Of a stretch of 64,000 nt of DNA, positions 8,677-16,648 are shown piece by piece (positions within the stretch are counted from its first letter, which is position 1; each line of letters begins with the position of its first letter). The notes beneath the pieces were generated by a model that worked only from the letters and a program-made list of their open reading frames with translations, was not told the DNA's origin and did not search any database. This DNA is from Bacteroidetes bacterium UBA2475 (GTDB lineage Bacteria > Bacteroidota > Bacteroidia > B-17B0 > Aurantibacillaceae). Made by a program: the position numbers and the translations under genes. The stretch is from assembly GCA_002342065.1 (NCBI GenBank), contig DDPF01000013.1, forward strand, positions 186,001-250,000, read 5' to 3'.

Positions 8677-9942
8677 ATGAACATATTAATTAAACAAGCA
8701 CGGATCTTAGCAACCAATTCACCGTTTTACGATAAAACGGTTGATATTTTAATTGAAGGCGGCGCTATTGTTGAAATTAAGAAGAACATTACAACTAAAG
8801 GCACCGTAAAAACTATAGAAGGTAGCGATCTACAGGTTTCTAACGGTTGGGTTGATATGCAGGCTGTTTCCTGCGATCCGGGTTTTGAACATAAAGAAAC
8901 TCTTGAATCGGTTATTAAAGGCGCGGCAGCAGGAGGATTTACTTCGGTATGCATTCACAGCTACAACAACCCGGCGTTACATAACAAATCGCAGATAGAA
9001 TACGTAATTAATAAAACTGAAAATAAACTGGTAAACATTTTACCTTTTGGAACTATTACTGTAGACGTAAAAGGTAAGGACCTTGCCGAAATGCACGACA
9101 TGAAAAAATCGGGTGCTATTGGTTTTAGCGATTACAAACACGCCATAAAAGATGCCGGCATGATCATGCGCGCTTTGCAATATTCAGATAACATTAACTC
9201 TTTTATTGTAACACATTGTGATGACGAAAGCATTTCAAACGGTGGGCAGATTAACGAAGGAGAAGTATCTACAACTTTAGGCTTAAAAGGTATTCCTGTG
9301 TTAGCCGAAGAACTTAATCTACAAAGGAACCTAGCCATTTTAGAATACATTGGTGGTAAACTACATATTCCAACAGTTAGTACAAAAGGAAGCGTAGAAA
9401 TGATCAAGAAAGCAAAAGCCGCCGGTTTAAATATAAGCTGCGGCGTTGCAGCCGTGAACTTGTTTTTAGACGATACAACTTTAACCGAATTTGATACTAA
9501 TTACAAAGTAAATCCACCATTACGTTCTAAAAAAGATGTACAGGCTTTAAGAAATGGGGTTACAAGTGGTGTAATAGATGTAATTGTAAGCGACCATTTT
9601 CCGCAGGATGTAGAAAGTAAAGATCTTGAATTTGATCTGGCCGATTTTGGAATGATCAACCTTCAAACGGCCTTTTCATGCGCGATGGAAGCGTTAAAAG
9701 ATAAAAACATTGATTCTATTGTTAGATCAATGTCTGACAATGCTTATAAGATCCTTGGAATAAAAGCACCAATAATTGCAGAAGGCAACGATGCTAACCT
9801 TACGGTTTTCTCTCTTACTGAAAGTACTACTTTAACTGAAAAAACAAATTTCTCAAGGTCAAAGAACTCACCTTTCTTCGGGAAAACGCTTGCCGGCAAA
9901 GTGGTAGGAATGGTTAACGGCAGTAAATCGTTTTTTAATTAG
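8677..9942 (+). CDS. dihydroorotase homologue without the HxH metal site
   Basis: Amidohydrolase-fold protein of 421 residues, clearly related to dihydroorotase (pyrimidine synthesis: carbamoyl-aspartate to dihydroorotate): GAAAGGFTSVC, HCDDESISNGGQINEGEVS, NPPLRSKKDVQAL and VSDHFPQ all match. The catalytic site is damaged: where active enzymes have DxHVHxRxPG it reads DMQAVSCDPG (Q62 and V64 in place of the two His, C66 in place of Arg), and the later His of HxxHxST and TPHHL are absent. It is most like the inactive dihydroorotases (PyrC', pyrX-like) that act as structural partners of aspartate transcarbamylase. I therefore expect a non-catalytic or re-purposed protein; a true PyrC should exist elsewhere. 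Confidence 0.85.
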   Translation: MNILIKQARILATNSPFYDKTVDILIEGGAIVEIKKNITTKGTVKTIEGSDLQVSNGWVDMQAVSCDPGFEHKETLESVIKGAAAGGFTSVCIHSYNNPALHNKSQIEYVINKTENKLVNILPFGTITVDVKGKDLAEMHDMKKSGAIGFSDYKHAIKDAGMIMRALQYSDNINSFIVTHCDDESISNGGQINEGEVSTTLGLKGIPVLAEELNLQRNLAILEYIGGKLHIPTVSTKGSVEMIKKAKAAGLNISCGVAAVNLFLDDTTLTEFDTNYKVNPPLRSKKDVQALRNGVTSGVIDVIVSDHFPQDVESKDLEFDLADFGMINLQTAFSCAMEALKDKNIDSIVRSMSDNAYKILGIKAPIIAEGNDANLTVFSLTESTTLTEKTNFSRSKNSPFFGKTLAGKVVGMVNGSKSFFN

Positions 9943-9966
9943 TTTCTTATTAATGGGGGTTATACA

Positions 9967-11565
9967 ATGAAAAAAAAATTACTCTTAATCGTATTTTTAT
10001 TTTGTTGTTTAATTTTTGTTTCTCAAAATAAAACAAAAGATTCTCTCTTACTGGCATTAAAAGGGAAAATGCATGATACAACGCGTTGCAATCTTTTAAA
10101 TGATCTTATTGAAATAGAGGACAACGATTCTATTTGGCAAAGTTATTCTAGTATAGTAATACAAATAGCTGAAAAGAATCTTTCATCCAATAATTTGACA
10201 TCGTTGGAAAGAAACAATTTTTCAATCCACCTGGCAGCAAATTTAAACAGCTTGGGTAGCTATGCTAATCAAACAGGCGATATTGATGGCGCGCTGGCAA
10301 AATTTAATAAAGCTTTAAAAATATACGAAACAAATGCTAACAAAACAGGGATTGCCACCACTTATAATAATATTGGTTCGGCTTACCACTATCAAGGCGA
10401 TATGAACCTTGCAATTTCTTATTTTACTAAAAGTTTGAAGATAAGTGAAGAACTAGGCAATAAAGAAGGCGAAGCTCATTCGTTGCATAACATAGGTGTT
10501 ATGTATGAAGGACAAGGTAACCTGCCAAAAGCATTAGAACATTTTCATAAAAGTTATAAAATTTGGCAAAAAACAGATAAAAAAACCGGACTCGCCTCTG
10601 ATTTAAATAGTATTGCCAACGTTTATCTTACTCAGCGAGAATACCCGAAAGCTTTGAGTTATTTTCTTAAAAGTTTAAAACTATACACCGAAAAAAATAA
10701 TAAAAACGGAATGGGTACTGTGCTATTAAACATAGGAAGTGTTTATAAATACAAAGGGAAATTTGTAAATGCCCGATATTATTATTTAAAAGGGTTAGAG
10801 ATATTTGAAGCTTCAAACAACACAATGGGTGTGGGTCGCGCATTTAACTATATTGGCGCAACCTATAAAAGTAAAGATGAATTACCCATTTCGTTGCAGT
10901 ATTATGAAAAAGCATTAAAAATATTTACCGATGCCGGGTCAAAAATTGGTATCGCAACCGTGCGCGCAAACATTGGCAAAGTAAATTTTGAACAAAAAAA
11001 TTATGCCACCGCGCGGCAACATGGTGTAGAAGCGTACCGACTGAACAAAGAAATTGGTAATTTGGAGTTACTATCGCAGTCAACAAAACTTCTTTACGAT
11101 GTTTACAAAGCAGAAAATAACACTGCTAATGCCTTAGAAATGCATGAGAAGTATATCTTTTACAGAGATAGTCTTTTACACATGCGTGATAGAAACGAAA
11201 GTATAAAAGAGGAATATCAATTTGAATACGAAAAGAAAATTATTGCCGATAGTGTAAAAACAGTTGAAGAAAAGAAAGTTATTGCAGCACAATTTAAACA
11301 AGAAAAAATACAGCGTTATGCTTTATATGGTGGTCTAACTATGATCGGACTGTTCGCGCTGTTCATGGTTAATCGTTTCAGGATAATTCGTAATCAAAAA
11401 CAACTGATAGAGATTAAAGAAAAAGAGACACAAAAACAAAAAGATCTGGTGGAAGAAAAACAAAAAGAGATCTTAGCCAGTATTCGCTATGCTAAAAGGA
11501 TCCAAGAATCGTTAATGCCCTCAGAAAAATATATCGAGAGGAATTTTAAGGAGTTAAAGAAGTAA
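9967..11565 (+). CDS. TPR sensor-like protein with one membrane helix, no output domain
   Basis: 532 residues: signal peptide (1-20), about six TPR units between 85 and 395 (repeated GxAxxYNNIGxxYxxxG-like pattern), a membrane helix near 447-467, then a coiled coil ending in ASIRYAKRIQESLMPSEKY. That ending is the linker that leads into a SpoIIE-type phosphatase in the related protein at 54367-56571, but here the protein stops about 14 residues later. Short forms like this are frequent in Bacteroidota, so it may be a complete periplasmic TPR sensor. A palindromic repeat begins 2 bases after the stop. Confidence 0.85.
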   Translation: MKKKLLLIVFLFCCLIFVSQNKTKDSLLLALKGKMHDTTRCNLLNDLIEIEDNDSIWQSYSSIVIQIAEKNLSSNNLTSLERNNFSIHLAANLNSLGSYANQTGDIDGALAKFNKALKIYETNANKTGIATTYNNIGSAYHYQGDMNLAISYFTKSLKISEELGNKEGEAHSLHNIGVMYEGQGNLPKALEHFHKSYKIWQKTDKKTGLASDLNSIANVYLTQREYPKALSYFLKSLKLYTEKNNKNGMGTVLLNIGSVYKYKGKFVNARYYYLKGLEIFEASNNTMGVGRAFNYIGATYKSKDELPISLQYYEKALKIFTDAGSKIGIATVRANIGKVNFEQKNYATARQHGVEAYRLNKEIGNLELLSQSTKLLYDVYKAENNTANALEMHEKYIFYRDSLLHMRDRNESIKEEYQFEYEKKIIADSVKTVEEKKVIAAQFKQEKIQRYALYGGLTMIGLFALFMVNRFRIIRNQKQLIEIKEKETQKQKDLVEEKQKEILASIRYAKRIQESLMPSEKYIERNFKELKK

Positions 11566-11567
11566 AC

Positions 11568-11665
11568 CGTCATTGCGAGCGATAGCGAAGCAATCTTGTG
11601 CAAAGTATTTTATAATATTAATTCATGATTGAGATTGTTTCGGGTTAAAAACCCTCGCAATGACG
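11568..11665. repeat. 98-bp palindromic element with CGTCATTGCGAG ends (copy 1)
   Basis: Perfect 12-base terminal inverted repeats, CGTCATTGCGAG at 11568-11579 and its reverse complement at 11654-11665, with further pairing inside (CAATCT on both arms). It sits between two convergent genes and could end transcription from both sides. A second family member is at 45848-45964. It has no coding capacity and resembles REP/MITE elements moved in trans. Confidence 0.8.
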
Positions 11666-11670
11666 TACGG

Positions 11671-12075
11671 TTATTTTTTTAAGATCTCCAGTTTATAATG
11701 CACATTCATATCAAACTCATTCTCGGTGTGATTGTTTTTTATGAATTGATATAGGTTTATACATTTTATTTTTAATACTTTGTATTTTTCTTCCTCATTC
11801 TGCAAAGCATAATAACTTAGTTTCTCAAAAAGCAGATCGGCCAGGATCTTTAATTGATCGAGGGTTAGGGTAGGGTTATTAAATACTTCTTTTTCAAAAG
11901 CCTCGCTATTTAGACTTTCAACATGGTTTATTTCGAGTGAAGTAAATTTTAAAGAAGCCTTATGAATTTCTTTTTCGAACTCTTCCCAGTTCTGAAGTTT
12001 TTTAAAACCCAAAATAACGGCCATTACTTTTCCAAACTCTTCAAGTTGCCTTAATATGAAATCCTTCTTAAGCAT
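11671..12075 (-). CDS. small conserved helical protein
   Basis: Not firmly recognised. 134 residues, predicted mostly helical, no signal peptide or membrane segment. The start (KKDFILRQLEEFGKVMAVIL) resembles the layout of DUF6483-type proteins, whose function is unknown. Its ATG lies inside the 3' end of coaE (8-base overlap), so it is the last gene of the DUF1573-yajC-ybbR-coaE series and is translationally coupled to coaE. Confidence 0.7.
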   Translation of the reverse strand: MLKKDFILRQLEEFGKVMAVILGFKKLQNWEEFEKEIHKASLKFTSLEINHVESLNSEAFEKEVFNNPTLTLDQLKILADLLFEKLSYYALQNEEEKYKVLKIKCINLYQFIKNNHTENEFDMNVHYKLEILKK

Positions 12076-12646
12076 TTTTATATTTATCGTAAACAGTTAG
12101 TACCTGTGTAGTTAAAAATTCTTCCTCGTTATTATATATAACAATATCTGATTTCGTTATTTTTTCTTCCTGGGGTAATTGCGCTTTCATTTTACGAATA
12201 ACTTCCTCTTCAGTCAAACCATCACGACTCATCACACGTTTAATACGCAGATCGTCGTTAGCAGCTACTAAAACTATTTTATTTACCTGAGCTTCTAATT
12301 TAGCTTCAAATAACAAGGCTGTTTCTTTAATAATTAATTTGCCTTTATTCTGTTCTTTAAATATTTTAAACCTTTCAATAACCGCAGGATGAATAATGGC
12401 ATTTAGTTTGTGAAGCAGAATGGTATCAGAAAATATTTTAGAACTAATATATTTTTTATCTATTTCAGTATCTGAACTGTAAGTTTCTTTTCCTAAAAGG
12501 TCTATTATCTGTGCTTTAATATCTTTATCAAAATAGATCTCACGCGCCACATCATCACTATAAAAAACAGCGCAACCCAATAACTCGAACAACGCTGCCA
12601 CTGTACTTTTACCGCTTCCTATGCCACCAGTTAAACCTATAACCAT
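12068..12646 (-). CDS. coaE: dephospho-CoA kinase
   Basis: Catalyses the last step of coenzyme A synthesis, ATP-dependent phosphorylation of dephospho-CoA. 192 residues, the usual length. P-loop GLTGGIGSGKST at residues 4-15, the FYSDDVAREI region for substrate binding, and RVMSRDGLTEEE in the lid. It follows ybbR with a 4-base gap and overlaps the next gene by 8 bases. The window also holds a protein with a CoaD-like domain (17887-18840), the enzyme one step earlier. Confidence 0.95.
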   Translation of the reverse strand: MVIGLTGGIGSGKSTVAALFELLGCAVFYSDDVAREIYFDKDIKAQIIDLLGKETYSSDTEIDKKYISSKIFSDTILLHKLNAIIHPAVIERFKIFKEQNKGKLIIKETALLFEAKLEAQVNKIVLVAANDDLRIKRVMSRDGLTEEEVIRKMKAQLPQEEKITKSDIVIYNNEEEFLTTQVLTVYDKYKNA

Positions 12647-12650
12647 GTTA

Positions 12651-13607
12651 CTACTTAATAATTAAAATTTCCACTTCCCTTGGTTCAATACCTAAAATAT
12701 TTACACCCGGTGGTAAGGCGCTTAAGAACACATTACATTTATTATTCGAATTTATTTTTCCAGGATCGATACTTACTTTAAGCAAAGATGTATCTGCAAT
12801 ACTAAAGGCATTTTGTATACTAGTGAATTTTACATTTGCTTTTGCAGGAAAAATACTTATTTGCTTGTAGTTTTGATTATTAAGTACCGCAATAGGCAAA
12901 GTGAGTGTGTGCTCAATTAATTTATCTACTTCAATATAAATTTCTACTTCGCCATCTGATGTACTAATAGATGCGTTAGGTTTGATAATGACAAGGTTTG
13001 CAGTATAGCTTTTATTTAAACTTACTAAATTTAATGGTTGAGAATAAACGGTATCTATCTTATTAATATCTGCTGTATCTCCCCATATGGTTATTTGGTC
13101 GGGTGTAATAACTGGTTGCCTTGAACCATAACCTTGCAAACATTTTAAATATAAGGGCACCTTTACCGGCACTTTTTTCTGGTGACCATTTTTCTCAGAA
13201 AAATAAAGCGTATCGGGACTAATATGTTTTATTTGCGTTTCAAATTTAAAACTGTTTTTAAAATTAATTGTACCGCTACTTAAAATGTAGTTTTGCTGTT
13301 TGTTAACCGATTTTAAATTATTGAAATCTATTTCAAGAGGTTTAAACGGCTTACTGGCCAACACCAAAAATAATTTTAAGCCAGAGGCTTTTATATCCAC
13401 AGTAAGTTGGTTAGGTACTTGCGCCAGTGGTTTTTTATTCTGCGGCAAATTTTTAAATATTACAGGTACAGTTACTGTGTATGTATAAACTGTATTTAAT
13501 GCCTGCAATATCCAAAGCATTGCGGCTATACCAACGCAAATAAAAAAAGCCGTGGCTTTGCCAGGCTTTAGTTTTTTATTTAAATATGCAGTGTTTGAAT
13601 TATTCAA
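12651..13607 (-). CDS. YbbR-like domain protein
   Basis: 318 residues: cytoplasmic N-terminus, one membrane helix (about 16-38), then an extracytoplasmic all-beta region with YbbR-type repeats. YbbR/CdaR proteins in Firmicutes regulate diadenylate cyclase; in Bacteroidota the gene sits conserved between yajC and coaE and its role is unknown. The only credible start is TTG at 13607, because the first internal Met (residue 30) is inside the membrane helix. It starts 10 bases after the yajC stop. Confidence 0.85.
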   Translation of the reverse strand: MNNSNTAYLNKKLKPGKATAFFICVGIAAMLWILQALNTVYTYTVTVPVIFKNLPQNKKPLAQVPNQLTVDIKASGLKLFLVLASKPFKPLEIDFNNLKSVNKQQNYILSSGTINFKNSFKFETQIKHISPDTLYFSEKNGHQKKVPVKVPLYLKCLQGYGSRQPVITPDQITIWGDTADINKIDTVYSQPLNLVSLNKSYTANLVIIKPNASISTSDGEVEIYIEVDKLIEHTLTLPIAVLNNQNYKQISIFPAKANVKFTSIQNAFSIADTSLLKVSIDPGKINSNNKCNVFLSALPPGVNILGIEPREVEILIIK

Positions 13608-13617
13608 ACGTTTAAAA

Positions 13618-13938
13618 TTATGGTTGGTTTAAAGTTGCAGTAGCATCTTGCGAAACAGCATTTTTTGAAATTCTCATTTTACTACCGTCTTCAACTTCCA
13701 TTATAATTGTTCCGTCTTCTTTTATGTCGGCAATCTTTCCATAAATACCACCAATGGTCAATATCTTATCTCCCTTTTTTAAAGCCTCAATATATTTTTT
13801 TTGATCTTTTGCTTTTTTCATCTGAGGACGGATCATAAAGAAATAGAAAACAACAATAATTGCTACTAAAGGTAAAAATTGCATTATGGGATTTTGACCC
13901 GGTGTTGGTGCGCCCATTAAAATTACTAATTGGTTCAT
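13618..13938 (-). CDS. yajC: Sec translocase subunit YajC
   Basis: Small single-pass accessory subunit of the SecDF-YajC complex that assists protein export. 106 residues: membrane helix about 20-37 followed by the family signature FFMIRPQMKKAKDQKK and GDKILTIGGIYGKI. The 96 bases upstream hold two related hairpins, so expression may be set separately from DUF1573. ybbR and coaE follow closely. Confidence 0.95.
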   Translation of the reverse strand: MNQLVILMGAPTPGQNPIMQFLPLVAIIVVFYFFMIRPQMKKAKDQKKYIEALKKGDKILTIGGIYGKIADIKEDGTIIMEVEDGSKMRISKNAVSQDATATLNQP

Positions 13939-13958
13939 GTTTTGTTTTTTTAGTTTAT

Positions 13959-13986
13959 GATGAAGCGATCTTAGATCTGCTTCATC
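13959..13986 (-). other. hairpin 1 of a tandem pair upstream of yajC
   Basis: GATGAAGC and GCTTCATC (perfect 8-base arms) around a 12-base loop, 20 bases before the yajC start. It is one unit of a tandem duplication of about 38 bases. Confidence 0.65.
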
Positions 13987-14006
13987 GGTTTATTTTTAAA
14001 TTTATC

Positions 14007-14031
14007 ATGAAGTGATATTAATCTACTTCAT
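14007..14031 (-). other. hairpin 2 of a tandem pair, directly after the DUF1573 stop
   Basis: ATGAAGT and ACTTCAT (perfect 7-base arms) around an 11-base loop, 3 bases beyond the DUF1573 stop codon. It differs from hairpin 1 by a compensatory C-G to T-A pair. There is no run of T on the minus strand after it, so it is not a classical terminator for DUF1573. Confidence 0.65.
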
Positions 14032-14034
14032 TGG

Positions 14035-14487
14035 TTATTTTGCAGTTTCTGCTACTATTATTTCTGTTTTTATTCTTAAGATTCGGGTTGCGGGTTCACA
14101 ATTTGTAATTATAGTTATTGTTTTATCCTGTATTCCACTTTTGCCCTCGCTGCTAAAAACAACGTTAATTCTGTTTTCTTCTCCTGCTTTTATTGGTTCT
14201 TTTGGCCAGTGTGGTACTGTGCAGCCACAACTTCCGCTGGCACCACTAATTATTAAATTCTTAGATCCTGTGTTCTTAAACGTAAATGCATGGCTAACTA
14301 TTTCGCCTTGAGTAATTTTTCCAAAATCAAATTCCTCTTCTTCAAATTTAATTTCGGGCAGATCTGAATTACTTTTACCATCAGCACTTGCCGTATTATT
14401 TACAATATCCGATCCAATTGTACCATCATCTTTAGAGGTACAGGCACAAAGAGAAATTATAAAAGCAGCGATTAGTATTCTTTTCAT
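14035..14487 (-). CDS. DUF1573 lipoprotein
   Basis: 150 residues from the ATG at 14487, chosen because it opens a lipoprotein signal peptide (MKRILIAAFIISLCAC, modified Cys at about 14-16). The rest is one DUF1573 Ig-like beta-sandwich with the marks FDFGKITQGEIVSHAFTF and SCGCTVPHWPKEPI. Anchored in the periplasm or outer membrane; precise role unknown. Its place ahead of yajC-ybbR-coaE is conserved in Bacteroidota. Confidence 0.9.
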   Translation of the reverse strand: MKRILIAAFIISLCACTSKDDGTIGSDIVNNTASADGKSNSDLPEIKFEEEEFDFGKITQGEIVSHAFTFKNTGSKNLIISGASGSCGCTVPHWPKEPIKAGEENRINVVFSSEGKSGIQDKTITIITNCEPATRILRIKTEIIVAETAK

Positions 14488-14496
14488 AACAGGTGG

Positions 14497-14530
14497 CAAA
14501 TATAAGCACATTAAAGAGGTTTTAAAACAA
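14497..14530 (-). promoter_or_regulatory. promoter of the DUF1573-yajC-ybbR-coaE series
   Basis: On the minus strand: TTG (14530-14528), 23 bases, TATATTTG (14504-14497), a perfect -7 box. It ends 9 bases before the ATG at 14487, so the leader is very short. The TTG overlaps the terminator of the upstream gene. Confidence 0.5.
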
Positions 14531-14560
14531 AAAAAATCCCAATTGCCTGGGATTTTTTTT
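14529..14560. terminator. bidirectional intrinsic terminator
   Basis: A13-base perfect stem (eight A then TCCCA, paired with TGGGA then eight T) around the loop ATTGCC. The T run on each strand makes it a terminator in both directions. On the minus strand it ends transcription of the PorG-like gene, 24 bases past that gene's stop. Confidence 0.85.
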
Positions 14561-14584
14561 AATATTTCTATAAAATTGTTTGGC

Positions 14585-15499
14585 TTAGAATTTAGCCCTG
14601 ATCTTTCTCATTTTTCTTTTCTTACCTTTTCCGAAGAAACCATGTCTGGCACGGTAAAAACTACTTTTTCCTCTTATAACATAACTGTAGCTTACGCTCA
14701 TCGTCATGTATCCATCTTTGTGAGTCTTATCTCCTCTTTTTTGTCCCCAACCGTGTGAATTATAAGCACCGGCATTATCAGAAAGGCCTTGTTGTCCTAA
14801 TTCAGTAGTTCGTAAGATCAAACCTTGAGTGTAAGCATCACCTGGAGGCGTATCAGGGTAATTACCGCTGATATCATCCAAATAATCACTAAAGGTTTTC
14901 CTGTAATTCATTTCAAAACCGATGCGGTGTTTTTTATCCAATGTAAAATAAAAACCTAATCCCATTGGTATATTTAAACCTATCTTTTTGTACTGAACTC
15001 CTTCAGAAGCATAAGGCTGCATTTTCACATACTCACCTTTATAAAGACTTTTTGGGTTTGTAAAGTATCCACCAACACCGGCAAAAGCGTAAGCTCTAAA
15101 TCCATTACGGTAGCGGTAAGTATTTCCAAGGTCATTATTCTCGTAAAAAAACCACTCGCCTGTAAATGCAAGATCAAAAATATCATTCCTAAAATTAAAG
15201 TTCCTGTACTTACGACCAGGATTGGTTGATAATTTATCATCACCCTCAATTCTTAAATAATCAAAAGCTAATTTTAAAGAAAGTTTTGGTCTCCACTTAT
15301 ATCTTACAAAAGCACCAGCATTCCAGCGGGTCTTAGCCAACTTCATATCTGCAACAAAATCTCTACGTGTTTTTTCTTTACCACCAATATCACCAAGGTA
15401 GTTAGAAGCACCAACAGATCCACCGTAATCCCAAAGCCACTGTGACTTTAAAGTAAAAGTTGAGGAAATAATAAAAAGTAATAATATAAGTTTTTTCAT
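14585..15499 (-). CDS. PorG-like outer-membrane beta-barrel (DUF6089)
   Basis: 304 residues: signal peptide (1-19, cleaved after LKS), then alternating beta-strands typical of an 8-12 strand barrel, with the DUF6089 opening WDYGGSVGASNYLGDIGG and an aromatic terminal strand region followed by a very basic tail (KGKKRKMRKIRAKF). PorG, a DUF6089 barrel, is an outer-membrane part of the type IX secretion system that holds the PorK/N ring. The window has two T9SS cargo proteins, consistent with this, but family members outside T9SS also exist. The basic tail after the barrel is unusual. Confidence 0.75.
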   Translation of the reverse strand: MKKLILLLFIISSTFTLKSQWLWDYGGSVGASNYLGDIGGKEKTRRDFVADMKLAKTRWNAGAFVRYKWRPKLSLKLAFDYLRIEGDDKLSTNPGRKYRNFNFRNDIFDLAFTGEWFFYENNDLGNTYRYRNGFRAYAFAGVGGYFTNPKSLYKGEYVKMQPYASEGVQYKKIGLNIPMGLGFYFTLDKKHRIGFEMNYRKTFSDYLDDISGNYPDTPPGDAYTQGLILRTTELGQQGLSDNAGAYNSHGWGQKRGDKTHKDGYMTMSVSYSYVIRGKSSFYRARHGFFGKGKKRKMRKIRAKF

Positions 15500-15528
15500 G
15501 TATTAATTCAAAGCTCTAAAATACCATC

Positions 15529-15561
15529 CAAATATAGTAAAAAATTATTAAAAATAAGCAA
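15529..15561 (-). promoter_or_regulatory. promoter of the PorG-like gene
   Basis: On the minus strand: TTG (15561-15559), 22 bases, TATATTTG (15536-15529), a perfect -7 box, 29 bases before the ATG. Confidence 0.6.
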
Positions 15562-15576
15562 CATTTAATATACGAA

Positions 15577-15584
15577 TAACTTTG
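15577..15584 (+). promoter_or_regulatory. -7 promoter box of the nitronate monooxygenase gene
   Basis: TAACTTTG fits TAnnTTTG perfectly, 59 bases before the ATG. No TTG lies 17-23 bases upstream, so the -33 box is weak. It is divergent from the promoter at 15529-15561. Confidence 0.4.
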
Positions 15585-15643
15585 TTGCCAGGTTTTAGTT
15601 TAAAAACATAATTTTATGCCAAAATTAACAAGAAAAAGCTGCC

Positions 15644-16594
15644 ATGAAAAATAACCGGATCTGTGAATTGTTTAAAATAGAAAAACCCATTATCCAGGCT
15701 GGTATGATCTGGTGCAGCGGTTGGGAACTGGCTAGTGCTGTGAGCAATTCAGGTGGACTTGGGCTGTTAGGATCGGGTAGTATGTATCCTGATATTTTAA
15801 GGGATCAAATTCAAAAATGTAAGAAAGCAACCAACAAGCCTTTTGGGGTAAATGTGCCACTTTTATACCCCAATATTGAGGACCATATTAAAATTATTAT
15901 TGAAGAAGGTGTTAAAATTGTTTTTACAAGCGCCGGTAACCCAAAAACATGGACAAAGCACCTTAAAGACCATGGTATTACTGTGGTTCATGTGGTAAGC
16001 GCAGTAAAATTCGCATTAAAATGCCAGGAAGCAGGTGTTGATGCCATAGTAGCAGAGGGCTTTGAGGCTGGTGGACACAATGGGCGGGAAGAAACAACCA
16101 CCCTTGTTTTAATACCGCAGATACGAAAAGCAGTTACTCTACCCTTAATAGCCGCAGGTGGAATTGGTTCGGGAAGTCAGATGGCAGCTGTTTTTGCGCT
16201 AGGTGCAGAAGGGGTTCAGGTTGGAAGTCGCTTTGTTGCTACACCTGAGAGCAGCGCTCATCAAAATTTTAAAGACGCCGTTATAAATACTAATGAGGGT
16301 GATACTGTTTTAACATTAAAACAATTAACGCCTGTTAGATTAATTAGAAATAAATTCTTTGAACAAGTTGAAACAGCTGAAAAAGAGGGCGCCTCTAAAG
16401 AAGAACTAGAGAAACTTTTAGGCAGGGGCCGCGCCAAAAAAGGAATGTTTGAAGGGGACCTAAATGAAGGTGAATTGGAAATAGGGCAGGTGAGTTCGGC
16501 CATAAAAGAAATTAAGCCAGCTGCACAAATTGTGGATGAAATAATGACCGATTTTAAAGCTACAATTGAAGCTATGAAATCTTTAGCTTTATAA
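15644..16594 (+). CDS. nitronate monooxygenase / FMN-dependent dioxygenase family
   Basis: 316-residue TIM barrel that binds FMN and oxidises nitronates, or in FabK-like members reduces enoyl-ACP. Visible marks: PIIQAGMIWCSGWELASAVSNSGG at the start, GFEAGGHNG around residue 145 with the catalytic His, PLIAAGGIGSG and GVQVGSRFVATPES for FMN phosphate. The GHxG motif favours nitronate monooxygenase over FabK, but the substrate is not certain. It has its own promoter and is followed by the M16 peptidase gene after 54 bases. Confidence 0.85.
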   Translation: MKNNRICELFKIEKPIIQAGMIWCSGWELASAVSNSGGLGLLGSGSMYPDILRDQIQKCKKATNKPFGVNVPLLYPNIEDHIKIIIEEGVKIVFTSAGNPKTWTKHLKDHGITVVHVVSAVKFALKCQEAGVDAIVAEGFEAGGHNGREETTTLVLIPQIRKAVTLPLIAAGGIGSGSQMAAVFALGAEGVQVGSRFVATPESSAHQNFKDAVINTNEGDTVLTLKQLTPVRLIRNKFFEQVETAEKEGASKEELEKLLGRGRAKKGMFEGDLNEGELEIGQVSSAIKEIKPAAQIVDEIMTDFKATIEAMKSLAL

Positions 16595-16648
16595 TTTTTT
16601 TAGAAGTAATTTTGATATTTAACAGATAAACACTGATCTTAAGCGGGT

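Noticed and set aside
8638..8677. Hairpin GATGAA..TTCATC between BatA and the dihydroorotase homologue as a terminator
   Set aside because: The 6-bp stem is AT-rich and followed by A, not T, on the plus strand; the genes are probably co-transcribed.
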